In this document: piece by piece, positions 1-10,199 of the stretch
Layout of the letters: every line of letters begins with the position of its first letter
Numbering within the stretch: position 1 is the stretch's first letter
Source of the DNA: Artocarpus heterophyllus
Lineage: Eukaryota; Streptophyta; Magnoliopsida; Rosales; Moraceae
Direction: 5' to 3'
Assembly (NCBI GenBank): GCA_025403435.1
Contig: CM046337.1
Coordinates: 7,116,768-7,180,767 of the forward strand
DNA length: 64,000 bases
Notes under the pieces: model-generated
Database searches by the model: none
What the model was told of the DNA's origin: nothing
What the model saw: the letters and a program-made list of their open reading frames with translations, nothing else
Made by a program: the position numbers and the translations under genes

Positions 1-1356
1 CAGAATTTCACAGTCGTAGTCTTTAACCAACTCTAGCCACCTTCGCTGTCTCGTGTTAAGCTCCTCCTATGTGAAGATATATTTCAGACTCTGATGGTCT
101 GTATAAATCTCACACTTAGCTCCATACAGATAGTGACACCAAGTCTTTAGTGCAAATACAATCGCTGCTAACTCCAAGTCGTGCATGGAATAATTCCTTT
201 TATGATCCTTCAACTGTCGGGATGCGTACGCAATCACTTTTCCGTTTTGTATAAGAACGGCTCCCAAGCCCGTCTTTGACACATCACTATAAATCACATA
301 GTTTCCTATGTTCGGATCTGGTATAGCCAGTACCAAGGCACTTGTGAGTCATCTCTTTAACTCTTTGAAACTTTCCTCGCACTTCTTAGTCCATTCATAC
401 TTTGCTGCTTTCCGTGTAAGTGCAATGAGTGGTGCTGCAAGTCGTGAAAATCCTTTCATAAAACATCGATAGTAGCCTGCTAAACCGAGGAAACTTCTAA
501 TTTTCGTTACGTTTTTCGGTGTAGGCCACTTATTCACCGCTTCCACTTTAGTGGGATCAACAGATACTCCATCGCGTGTCACCACGTGTCCTAGGAAATG
601 GACCTTCTCCAGCCAAAACTCACATTTTGAGAACTTGGCGTACAATTGATGCCTTCTCAATAATTGTAGTGCGATCCTCAGGTGCTAAGAATGTTCCTCT
701 AGCGTTCTTGAATAAATCAAGATATCGTTAACAAAAACTATGACAAACTTGCCGAGGTAGTCCTTGAAAATCCGGTTCATAAGATCCATAAATGCTGCCG
801 GGGCATTAGTTAGTCCAAATGGCATGACATAAAACTCATAATGCCCATACCGCGTTTGAAACGCCGTCTTTGGCATGTCCTCCTCTTTAACCTGAAGTTG
901 ATGATATCCAGAGCATAGATCGATCTTCGAGAATACTGATGCTCTTTTCAATTGATCAAATAGGTCATCAATCCTTGGAAGGGGATACTTATTCTTAATT
1001 GTGACTTTGTTTAGTTCTCGATAATCGATACACATTCGTAACGTTTCATTTTTCTTCGTAACAAATAATACAGGCGCTCCCCATGGGGAATGACTCGGCC
1101 GAATAAATCCTTTATCCAGCAACTCTTGTAGTTGCACCTGCAGCTCTTTGAGCTCTCTTAGAGCCATACGATACGGTGCCTTCGATATCGGGGCTGTACC
1201 TAGTGTCAACTCAATCTCGAACGAGATCTCCCGTTCCGGTGGTAAGCCTGGTAACTCATCTGAAAACACATCAACAAATTCTTTTACTATGGGGACTCTG
1301 GTCCTAACTGAGCCTCTTGTGGCTTGCTTGCTAAGTTCACCAAATAGTCGGTGCAT
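1..1356 (-). pseudogene. Gypsy reverse transcriptase-RNase H pseudogene (partial)
   Basis: A single reading frame from 1356 to the left edge carries RT then RNase H, interrupted only by nonsense codons at about 685 (TAG), 349 (TGA) and 67 (TAG). RT landmarks are [10 protein letters not shown], the [19 protein letters not shown] block, [18 protein letters not shown] and [12 protein letters not shown]. The catalytic motif, normally F/Y-x-D-D, is FVND, so one essential aspartate is asparagine and the enzyme would be inactive. The connection and RNase H regions show [18 protein letters not shown] and [13 protein letters not shown]. Integrase should follow outside the window. Confidence 0.92.
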
Positions 1357-1778
1357 CCACTCCCCAACATCTTCTTAGCTTTTAACGCCGAAATTAACGC
1401 CTTTGGAACCTTAGGAATCTTTCCCAAGAAATCCATTCCTAGGATAACGTTATAATCTTGTATATCAATTATGATCAAATCAATATACAATTCCCTTCCA
1501 CAAAGGGTGATAGGTACGTGATGTAACCAATAATCGAAATCTAATATCTCCCCAGAGGAAAGTGCAGTTTTAAAAGTCTGTTTAATTCTATCCCATTCAT
1601 TTCCTAATTGTTTAGCTAAATTAAGCGAGGCAAATGAATGCGTTGCTCCAAAGTCAAATAAAACATAGGCATCGGTATTGGCAATAGAAAACTGACATGT
1701 TACCACTGACGACGTTCCTGCATAATCCTCCTTTTTCATATAAACATAAATTCGTCCACTGGTTTCCGGAGCTTCCAA
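1287..1778 (-). pseudogene. Gypsy aspartic protease domain, active site altered
   Basis: An open segment of 163 codons matches the retropepsin region that follows gag in gypsy elements. The active-site loop, normally D-S-G-A-T-H-S-F, reads FDFGATHSFAS, so the serine next to the catalytic aspartate is phenylalanine (consistent with TCT to TTT). The later VILGMDFL motif matches the conserved ILGMDWL. It is one frame away from the gag knuckle and also out of frame with the RT segment, which shows indels on both sides. Confidence 0.85.
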
Positions 1779-1849
1779 GCGTCCCTGACTGACACTAGGG
1801 CCTTCAATCTATGCTTGGATTGTCTGAAGCTGGGTTCCCTAAGACCATT

Positions 1850-2979
1850 TCTGATTTTGGTTTATTCTGGTTTTGGGGATTGGAAAAGCAGTTTCTGGCA
1901 TAGTGCCCTTCTTTGCCACAAAGAAAGCACTTGTTGGTGCTAGCTTTACATTCTCCAGCATGTCTCTTTTCTCACTGATTGCAAAGAGGCTTATTGTTTC
2001 CTCCATCATCGATTCTTTTCTGAGGTTGTCCTTTTTGATTCTTTGGACTAATCGCGTTCTATTTTCTCTTATTGTTAGCATTGCAGTTGCATCCAACTGG
2101 ATGGCTCTGGGACTGCCCTTGACTTGGAACGCTTCCTTGCCCTTTCGCCTGTACAACTTGGCTCTGCTTAGCTAAAGCCTTCTCCTCCCTTAGAGTCTTG
2201 AAAATTCTTGCGCTCTTCTCCTTGTCACGGGCAATTCTAAATTCTGCTCTAGTAGCCCATTCAATACAATCCTCTACATCCTTAGGGGCTTGCCCTCCAC
2301 TATCGACTATAAGGGCAATGTCAGTTCGAAACATTCTCATCAATCTTCTTATTTGTTCCTGATCCGTGGGTACCAATTTAGGACATAAGCGCGCCAATTG
2401 GTTAAACCTCTTCACGGCATCTGCCACTAACATGTTACCTTGTTTAAAGTTATTGAATTCTTCTCGTTGGGCTACCATCGTTTCCACTTTGAAAAAAGCC
2501 CTTCTGAATTCTTCCACGAAATCAGGCCATGCCATTTCATTTACGTTCCTTCTACGTTCTACCGATTCCCACCATCTCCTAGCATCCTTGGTGAGAGAAA
2601 ATGAGGCACACAAGACTTTCTCACGGTCACTAAGCCCCATAAATTTCAAAACTCGTTCTATACCAGTAAGCCAATCATCGGCTTCTAATGGATTTGTAGA
2701 TCCGTCAAATTCTGGGGCTTTCATCCGTTGGAATCTTTCATAGAATTTGGTAACAGATGCTACCGGAACAGCTGGAACAACTGGAGCAGCTGATTCCACT
2801 TGCTAAGGTGGTGGTACTGGGGGTGGCGAGTTCGCACGTGCCTAGGGTTCAGGTTTCTGATTCGCTAGCTGCGCTCTTAACTCTTGCATTTCTAACTCCT
2901 GAGCTCGGAGTTTTTGTTGTAACTCCGTAATCATTGCCATCAAATCTGGGTTCATAGGTTCTCTGGGTGTATCAGCCAT
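1850..2979 (-). pseudogene. Gypsy gag pseudogene with CCHC zinc knuckle
   Basis: The start codon is at 2979 (MADTPREP...), followed by a short Gln/Leu/Glu-rich segment that could form a coiled coil. The Retrotrans_gag core lies around 2400-2750, with ADDWLTGIERVLKFMGL and DARRWWESVE. A CCHC knuckle (C-x2-C-x4-H-x4-C) is at 1888-1929. All of this is in one frame, but it is interrupted by TAG codons near 2847 and 2802, a TAG at 2059 and a TGA just before the knuckle. The Gag protein would form the capsid-like particle. This copy cannot make it. Confidence 0.85.
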
Positions 2980-3417
2980 CAATAATAAAATATGTTTATA
3001 AGCCTATCATACAATTTCGTTATTACATCAGTATATACTATTAACTTAATAGTACTTTAAAAAGAACATTCTCCAATCATATAAATACATACAAACATAA
3101 GCAATAACATAACTCAATATCTTATTTCATACATTTCACTTCATACATTTCAGTTTATACATTTCATTTCCTTTTTACATTCTTCATTCTCATAACATTA
3201 CATACATTATTGACATACATACTTACTTTCTTTTTCTTACATAAACTGTTCATATCATTTCTGGGAGTAGTTATCACTTCCAACTACATATACCTTATTG
3301 CCGCTAAGGATACCACTTGCCGGTCATACATATACAAAAGCAACAAGGCTAAAACTATGATGACCACACATCTATATACATCTTAATACATGCAAATCTT
3401 CGTAAATCCCTTTCCTT

Positions 3418-4210
3418 CTAATCCGAGTCTATTCCTGACACGTCACTATGTTCAGAATCTTCCTTAGGATCCTCCTCTTCCTCTTCATTCGAATTGGTAG
3501 ACTCGTCATCACTTGCAATTATGTGTTCGGGAATAATTTCAAGCCCTTCATCTTCATCATCATCTTCTTCATCATCCTCGCCCATATTTACTGGGGGACC
3601 TTCCAAGGGCGCGACTACATTATGTTCTGCATGCAATACCGCCATAAGGAAATCGTGGATGCTAAGGTAATTCCCCAGATTTTGCATCTGTTGCTGGACT
3701 GTGTTAGGAAGATCTCTCTAAACCAGATCACGAATTTGCCATAAAGGTATTTCGAGGGGAATCAATGGTTCGGCGAAACCTCAAGATGTAGTGATCTACT
3801 GGCTCTCCTTTATATCTTCCGTAGATTGATTCTATTCGTAGGTACAATCGATGTCTCCACTCCGCCTACAGCATCGGAATCACTTAGACATGCATAGCAC
3901 CTGTTGGGGATAAGGGTGCGAATTCGGCTTGGATCCGTTCTCTGAAGCCTTTCCATTCCCTTGGTCGCTCATCAGGTTCAATCCTCAGCCACCATACTAA
4001 GGCTTCCCTCAACAACAATCCTGAGGCCAATAAAACCTGGAGGTGTGGTGGCGTATGACAAGCATCGAAGATCATCGCAACTGCGTGTAGCCATTCGGTC
4101 AACACCATAGGCTGTCGACTCCTATAGTATCGCGGTGGCATCGCGTCTTGAAAAGCAATACTTGCTCTTCGATCAGCCTCCACGTCACGGTTATAATGCG
4201 GCTCCGTCAT
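3418..4210 (-). pseudogene. Additional gag-like ORF upstream of gag, acidic C-terminus, degraded
   Basis: The first open part (3884-4210, start at 4210) encodes a retrotransposon-gag-like helix pattern: LTEWLHAVAMIFDAC, then LLASGLLLREALVWW, then a W-x-x-F...F segment. In the same frame, past stops near 3883 and 3862, it continues with RIESIYGRYKGEPVDHYILR, also gag-like. After a frame change comes a 3418-3687 segment ending in a strongly acidic run of Asp/Glu. It lies between the PBS and the usual gag, in the same orientation. The order of parts suggests one original ORF of about 260 codons, now broken by stops and a frameshift. Its function is unknown. It could be a duplicated gag module or a lineage-specific extra ORF. 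Confidence 0.65.
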
Positions 4211-4350
4211 ATACTATATTTATTATCGTAATTAATACAACAATACCATACATAATAGTACTGAACATTCTTATACTTAAAATCAAACTATCTTACTTGA
4301 GCTATTGCAATGGAGCAGACGACAATGTACAGTAGGGTGGCAAGATTTCC

Positions 4351-4362
4351 GCTCTGATACCA
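4351..4362 (-). other. Primer-binding site (initiator tRNA-Met)
   Basis: The minus strand reads TGGTATCAGAGC two bases inside the LTR edge. This is the usual complement to the 3' end of plant initiator tRNA-Met used by many plant LTR retrotransposons to prime minus-strand DNA synthesis. It fixes both the orientation of the element and the inner boundary of its 5' LTR. Confidence 0.9.
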
Positions 4363-4364
4363 AC

Positions 4365-7300
4365 TGTCACAACACGCCTTTTTTGGGCTGTGATAAACAT
4401 TTTTCTTACTTACTTTAGGCAAAAATTTAGGAATTTTTTTTTTAATAAATACTTTACATATACTTGTCAAACAACCTTTGAAGTACAAACATATACTTGT
4501 ATTTACATAACCACATTTCCTTTGCAATATAGTTTATCAAACATTACTTTCAAAATATCTTAAAATACAATAAAACGGAAACATACTATGGCTGAAACCA
4601 TACCCAGTCTTCACACTGATCATCAATCCGGCAGCTCATCAATACAATTACTCTGACCTTTTCGTCGGAATACCTACAGCATGAAATACTTAGTAAGCTT
4701 ACGCCCAGTAAGTCCAATATAAAGCCACATGCACATTCAATAAAATGCATGATCTCATTATGCTTTCTTATAATCCTTCCTTATCATTATCATTCTTTAT
4801 CTTTAACTAGGGCCCAAGTGTTCGTATCATTGCGCACTTAGGTCTACGTAACACTGTGACCATACTGTAATCCTTAAACTCCCCTTGAGTCATGAGTCGA
4901 TACGACGCTTTTATTAACTTTTGGTAATTTGCTTACCAATTCACTTATTATGGTTATCATACCATACATGAAGTGATGATCACATGTTATACATAACATA
5001 AATGCTCTTATACGACATAGTACACATAGGTACATACTTTATACACACACTGATGCACATTAATATATGCACAGGTATATGGCATAATGTACTCACAGGT
5101 ACTTAACATAATATACACAGAGTTACACATCATCATATACACTCAGGTACATGTCATAATGTACACTCAGGTATATGTTATAATATACACTCAGGTATAT
5201 ATTCCGTATACTCACAAGTATACACCTTCATATTTATAAATACTCATGCCATTGCATACACACAAGTATACACCTTGATATACACACAGGTACATATACA
5301 CATTTTGCACTCTATGCCTACAATTTCATACTATAGGTGGGATGGGTACCTACTTGATTCGAATGTCAGGCAACTCAACCTCGATTTCCTTTCTCCTAGA
5401 CTCCTAGGGTCCTGTTGGCTAATTATAAAGCCATTAGCCAAATTCTACTGTTTCGATACAAAACATCTGTTGATTAATGAATTGAGTTGCATCACTATAT
5501 GCAATTCTAAGAACCACTGGTTTTCTTATTTCTATCTAACTCTACCTTATCGTCTCTAACGAAGGGTGGAAATCTTTCTAACCATTCTTTTTCCATTTGG
5601 AAAGTTTCAAAGCGGTTCGGGTTATTTGGGCAAAAATGACGATTTTGCCTCCGTGGGTCCACTGACCTACCCAAGCTTGATTTTGTTATTCTTATGAAAA
5701 TAACCACATACTGATTTTAAAATAACACCCTAGTAGGTTGGATCTCCTTATTTCTCATTTATGCCCCATTTTCATAAAACTTTACGGTTTAATCCATGAA
5801 CTAAAAATTTTCACAATTTTGCCCCCGGGACTAAAATTTATCTCTTCACATCAAAATGTCATATTTTCCAAAAGGAACATTTTTACTCAAAGTACCATAC
5901 CTTAAATCATTTGAAAAAAATAACATTTTCACTATTTTAACATTTTTTCACTTTTAACAAATTCTTGAAAAATCAAAAACTCACAAACGGTTGAGTTTTT
6001 TGACGAACCATTTGCAAAGCCTAACATTTTCGTCGAGATCTACAACTTTTGTGTTTTAACTTTTCTCAAAATCTCATTGTATAGGGGTGTTTTTGGGCGT
6101 TTTTCAAATCTGCCGAGGGAAAATTTTTTCTTTCAATTTAGTCCTTAGGGTATTTTGGTGAAAATCTGTTTTAAAACTGTAAATCTACCCCTGTATAAAC
6201 AATTTCAACCTTTGTTGGAATCATTTACCACATCTAGTAACATTTTTGAGAAACTAGCACTGAAATTGCAAAAACATTTCTTTTTTACACAAACTACCGT
6301 TTTCAACATTTAAACCTCAATTTTCACATTCTCAACCTGCCATAATTCATTTTTCCATGGGTTTCAACTAAAACTAATTCAAGAACCCATATGCTTTTGA
6401 GAAAATAAAAATCAAAAACAAAAACCATAAAATTTCAAAACTTTAAAATCAAAACTTACCCCAATACCACTTTTTTGATTTTTAACCTTCCAAGGCTCCT
6501 TTAGGTATCCTTCTTAGATGCCACTTCCATGCAAAAATACCATAAATTAGTCTCCTTTCTTTTTCCCAAGAAAAACCCTAAAAAAAGTTTAGGTTTTTAC
6601 CTTAAATCTTGTAAAAATTCCTTGAATCTTGCCTCTTGAACTTAAGTAGGGTTATTTTTGCAAATTTTTGGGCTTGAGAAATTTTTTGAAAGCCTTCTCT
6701 AATGGCTGTCTGAGCTAGAGGAAGAAGAAAGAAAAGATTTTTTTGGATAAAATCACATTAAATGCTTCCTTATCTCTCTTTGGTGACTCATGGTAATCCA
6801 CGAGTATATCCCTAGGTGACACAAGGTGATTGGGCCACCTTTCTAGACATGTGGCCCAATAGAAAACCAAGGAGTGTCCACTTTGTGGAGTTAAAAATTT
6901 ATACTGTATAATTTTTCACTACACAGTATTTTTCTTATACTGTCGTGGTCAAATCAATGTCATCTCATATCCTTAGACTGTGTAAACTATTTTCCTTACC
7001 TTCGGTTCTCTTTTAGAGGCCAAACGTAACTTTTTTCATATCTGCGTTTTCACTTAGCAGTATACTTATACTGCATCGGCCTCTTTCTTACCCTGGGTTA
7101 GGTCTCGATGGAATCTATAATATATTTGTATTCTAAGTACCCATGTGTTTATATCACAATTTTACAATTAATTGTAATATAAAATTTATTTTATGGATAT
7201 TATTTATAAATTTTTGAGTAATTAAACTCATAAAATCTGTATTAGAAATATCCAACATTGCATCACAATACAGTGAAATTTCTATTTAATACGACTTATT

Positions 7301-7407
7301 ATTTATATTATCGTAATTTTACAAAAATTACAATTTTTAAGGGTAAATTCATTAATTAAACCCGATTAAATAATAGGTTTTATTAATGAATTTTCCTAGT
7401 CATTACA
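4365..7407 (-). repeat. 5' LTR of the minus-strand gypsy element (3043 bp)
   Basis: The left boundary is set by the PBS: the minus strand reads ...GTTGTGACA, then two bases, then TGGTATCAGAGC. The right boundary is a TG-type end (TGTAATGACTAGG on the minus strand). The LTR therefore starts TG and ends CA as expected. Inside it is an array of degenerate repeats of roughly 26 bp around 5050-5300, built on a TACACTCAGGTA core. No open reading frame of interest is present. The 3' portion of the LTR (4365-4720) resembles the end of the opposite-strand LTR at about 8000-8522, including a shared TTCATGCTGTAGGTA stretch. Confidence 0.8.
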
Positions 7408-8522
7408 CGTACCAGCCTCCTTATTGTGAGATAATGAAAGTAAAGTTAAAGTTTGACCTCCTAGATGTGAGGTACATGACCTCGTGTTTGATGGTCTCAA
7501 GTCTTATGTAAGGGAAGCATCATGTTTATGATCTCATGATTAATGATGTTGGTACGAACACTAAAGCAAAATAAGAAAAGTTAAAGTAAGATACGGAAAG
7601 ATAAGGAACAAGGATAGAAAGTCAAAGTAAGATAAGGAAAGTTAAGGAACAAAGATCAAAAGTTAAAGTAAGAAGAGAACGATCATAAGACACTCATAAA
7701 TGAAAGTTCATAATTGAGCATAGATAGAAACATGCATTATGATTTTACTTGTTTTCCTTGTTATGAAACATTTATATGCTATGGAAAAAATTCGGAATGT
7801 TTATATTAAGTGTTTATGAAAACATAAATGATGTTTATGAAGAGCAATCTGAGGATTATTTTATGTTAAATATTGTATGAAAAGCGTTTATGAAAAACGT
7901 TATAGAAAGGCTTTATGAAAACGTTTATGAAAAATATTTTAAGAAAAAGGTTTTCATGAGAAAAGTTTCTAAAGCATATTTTAAATGATTTATGAGAATA
8001 TGTTTGAACTTACTGAGCGAAAAGCTCATACAAAGTTTCTTCATGCTGTAGGTAGTTTATGGGCGACCAGTAGGACCCATTAGCAGAGCTGGGTGCTAAG
8101 GATGATAGATGCGAAGATTCAGCTATGGATACCACCACAGTTCGCTTCCGCTAAACAAAGAAAAGGTTTTTCACTATTTAATATAGTGTTTTCAAAGTTT
8201 TAAGAAAATCAAAGTTTTAAGAAATGTTTTCAAAAGTTTTAAGATATATTGTACGAAAATGTTTTATAAAATTATAAAGTGAAGTTTTAAGCTATGATTA
8301 AATAAAGGTTTCTTAATAAATTATAAGAAACAATTTGAAAGGGTTTAAAGTCAAATGTTGAGCGAGGTCTCAACTTGAAATGCGACAGAGGTCGTATTAG
8401 TTTTAAAGATTGTTTAAAGAAAACAATTTTAATTCAGTATTTTTCTTACTAAGTAAGTAAGATTAATGTTTAAGAGCAATTTTTAAGAAAGTTAAGTGAC
8501 TGTCCAAAAAGGCGGGTCGTCA
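7408..8522 (+). repeat. 3' remnant of an older plus-strand gypsy LTR
   Basis: The end at about 8500-8522 (CCAAAAAGGCGGGTCGTCA) resembles the inner end of the minus-strand LTR (CCCAAAAAAGGCGTGTTGTGACA). The region at 8005-8060 (ACTTACTGAGCG, TTCATGCTGTAGGTA) also matches that LTR in the opposite orientation. No PBS follows 8522, so this looks like the end of a 3' or solo LTR in plus orientation. Its 5' part is missing and is probably on the far side of the minus-strand element, beyond the left edge. It contains purine-rich repeats at 7430-7680 (AAAGTAAGATAAGGAA-type) and TTTATGAAAA-type repeats at 7800-7990. Confidence 0.6.
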
Positions 8523-9279
8523 TAATTAATATTCATAGTAATATTAATGTTAAATTATATATAATATTTTTATTATTCATATTTGTATTGTTATTATTAT
8601 TTAATATTAATATTAACATGCTATATTGATACATTTAATGTTAATACTACAATTTATTTTTGTCAATTATATGAGATTCTCATTACAACCAAATACAATA
8701 ATATATTATTAATAGGATCTAATAGAAGATTTCTGTATATAACCAAATGCTATAATATTAGTTTCTTGGAAATCATATTGCCTACTATCACTTTCCTAGG
8801 AACGTGATTCCTACTGATTACTGCATTTTAAACACTCCCTAAGAATTTTATGATAATTTTAAAAATATATATTAATGAAATGCATATTTGAACCACTAAG
8901 TCAGGTCGCATTACAAATTATAATTAAGTGTTAGGGTAAACAAACAGGCAGGTTAGCAGTTTCGGTTTGGTTTTTTAGATGACAGGTTGGCGGTTAGCCA
9001 ACTTGTAGACCACCTGTAGAATTGCAAGCGGTTTCGGTTTAGCTTTAGGTGAGTACATACAGGTTTCATAGGTTTAGGCTTATACTATAGCCCGATGTAA
9101 TTTTTTTGGGCTTTTTGCTATAAAAAATAAAAAATAAAGGCTCTTTGGGTTTTTCCACGGTCCCCTGTAAGTTTTGGTTAGTTTCCAGATGTCATCACCC
9201 TTTCCTTTCAATGCTTCATTTTATGCTTCAATTTAATATGAAATGTGAAAGGAGAGGTTCTATTCTTTAAATTTTTTTT
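8523..9279. other. AT-rich intergenic stretch, no gene seen
   Basis: This stretch holds no supported ORF. From about 8935 the base composition changes and short G+C-richer motifs appear, including GTTGGC...GCCAAC (8986-9002), which can form a six-base-pair hairpin. Similar AGGTTGG-type motifs recur at 10076-10100, on the other side of the copia fragment. Confidence 0.5.
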
Positions 9280-9830
9280 ACCTAACGAGTTAAATACAAG
9301 TTTTGAGATAATGATGGAACATAAAGCACATCGTTAATCAGTTTAGAAGTGCCTCCCTTTGTTTCAACAGTGATGTCTCCTTTGCCTTCCACATTCACGT
9401 ACTTCTCTTCTCCAAGCTTCACTTTGGATTTGAATGGCTCATCCAAGTAGACAAAGCTGGACTTTATCCTCGTCATATGGCGACTACACCCACTATCAAG
9501 ATACCAGGTGTTTTGTTCTTCTTGAGTAGTTATGCATGAGTAGAATAATTGCTCTGAAGATTCATCACTTTCAGCAAAGTTGGCTCCATTCTTCTGCTTC
9601 TTTGGGCAATTTATGTATAGGTGTTCTGAACCATTACAATTGCATTGTCTAGACCAACAATCTTTGCTTTCATGGTTGCTCTTTTTACATATATGTCACC
9701 GAGTGAAGTTTTTGTTGCCGCCTCTTGAAGTGGACTGCCCATGCTGATTACTCTTCCAGTTGCCTTTTCCTTTGCCTTTCAGTTTGAAGTTTCGGCTCTG
9801 GTCGTTGGGTCTTCTCTTTCGTTCTTCATT
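9280..9830 (-). pseudogene. Ty1/copia gag-protease fragment
   Basis: The minus strand encodes, after a degraded cysteine-rich knuckle region (around 9610-9700), the copia protease signature WYLDSGCSRHM. It then gives TRIKSSFVYLDEPF and ending DVLYVPSLSQNL (9282-9476). Copia elements place exactly this order (knuckle, DSGCSRHM, VLYVP) between gag and integrase. No LTR, RT or integrase is attached, and a stop lies in the knuckle region, so this is an isolated relic. Its orientation is opposite to the copia element at the right end, and it belongs to a different copia group (DSGCSRHM versus DSGSTIHV). Confidence 0.85.
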
Positions 9831-10146
9831 TTTCTTTTCTGCAAGGAGAGATTCTATTTTTTTATTTTTTTTTTCTTGCTTGTACCTTCCGATATTCTCA
9901 ATACTACTGATGCTGAAAATTGAACTTTTTTTGCAGGCTTTGTTGTTGTTGGGCTTCGAAGTGGAGGAAATTGCAAAGGTGACACTAGCTTTTCAGTTAC
10001 TGGTTTTTGTTGTATTAGTATAGCCCAAGCCGCAAGGAAATTGGGGATTTTTTTTTTTCTTTTATACATATAAATGGCAGGTTGGTCAGGTTGAATCCGC
10101 TATCTAAATTACAAAACCGCGCTCACCCGTCTGTGTATGTTGACGA

Positions 10147-10161
10147 GCGGGTTTAACCCGC
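10147..10161. repeat. Short palindrome GCGGGTT-T-AACCCGC
   Basis: A perfect seven-base-pair palindrome with a single central base lies in a locally G+C-rich patch (10080-10190) within AT-rich DNA. Motifs of this kind occur in subterminal regions of plant hAT transposons, but no matching terminal inverted repeats were found, so it is listed only as a palindrome. Confidence 0.5.
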
Positions 10162-10199
10162 CATCGAGGTGAGTCGACGACATAGACCCCTTTTTTGTG

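Larger units (their letters stand above)
1..7407 (-). mobile_element. Decayed Ty3/gypsy (chromovirus, Tekay/Del-like) LTR retrotransposon, 5' part
   Basis: Reading the minus strand from right to left, the order is a 3.0-kb LTR (4365-7407), a primer-binding site matching plant initiator tRNA-Met (4351-4362), a degraded gag-like upstream ORF, gag with a CCHC knuckle, an aspartic protease, reverse transcriptase and RNase H. The element then runs off the left edge, so integrase and the 3' LTR are not visible. Gag-protease-RT-RNase H order and the sequence style place it in Ty3/gypsy. A long LTR and a tRNA-Met PBS fit the Tekay/Del group, though no chromodomain can be seen here. The element is non-functional: several in-frame stops, at least two frameshifts, and substitutions in the protease and RT active sites. 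The sequence just outside the LTR (7408-7412, CGTAC) is the candidate target-site duplication. Its partner would lie beyond the left edge. Confidence 0.9.

Noticed and set aside
1873..2175. Plus-strand open frames opposite gypsy gag
   Set aside because: Antisense shadows of the gag/knuckle region; hydrophobic composition comes from reversing Lys/Gln-rich codons.
6570..6600. CCCTAAA-like telomeric motif
   Set aside because: A single copy inside the gypsy LTR, with no array.
8935..10190. Complete hAT transposon
   Set aside because: Subterminal-like palindromes are present, but no terminal inverted repeats or 8-bp duplication could be identified, so it is not annotated as an element.
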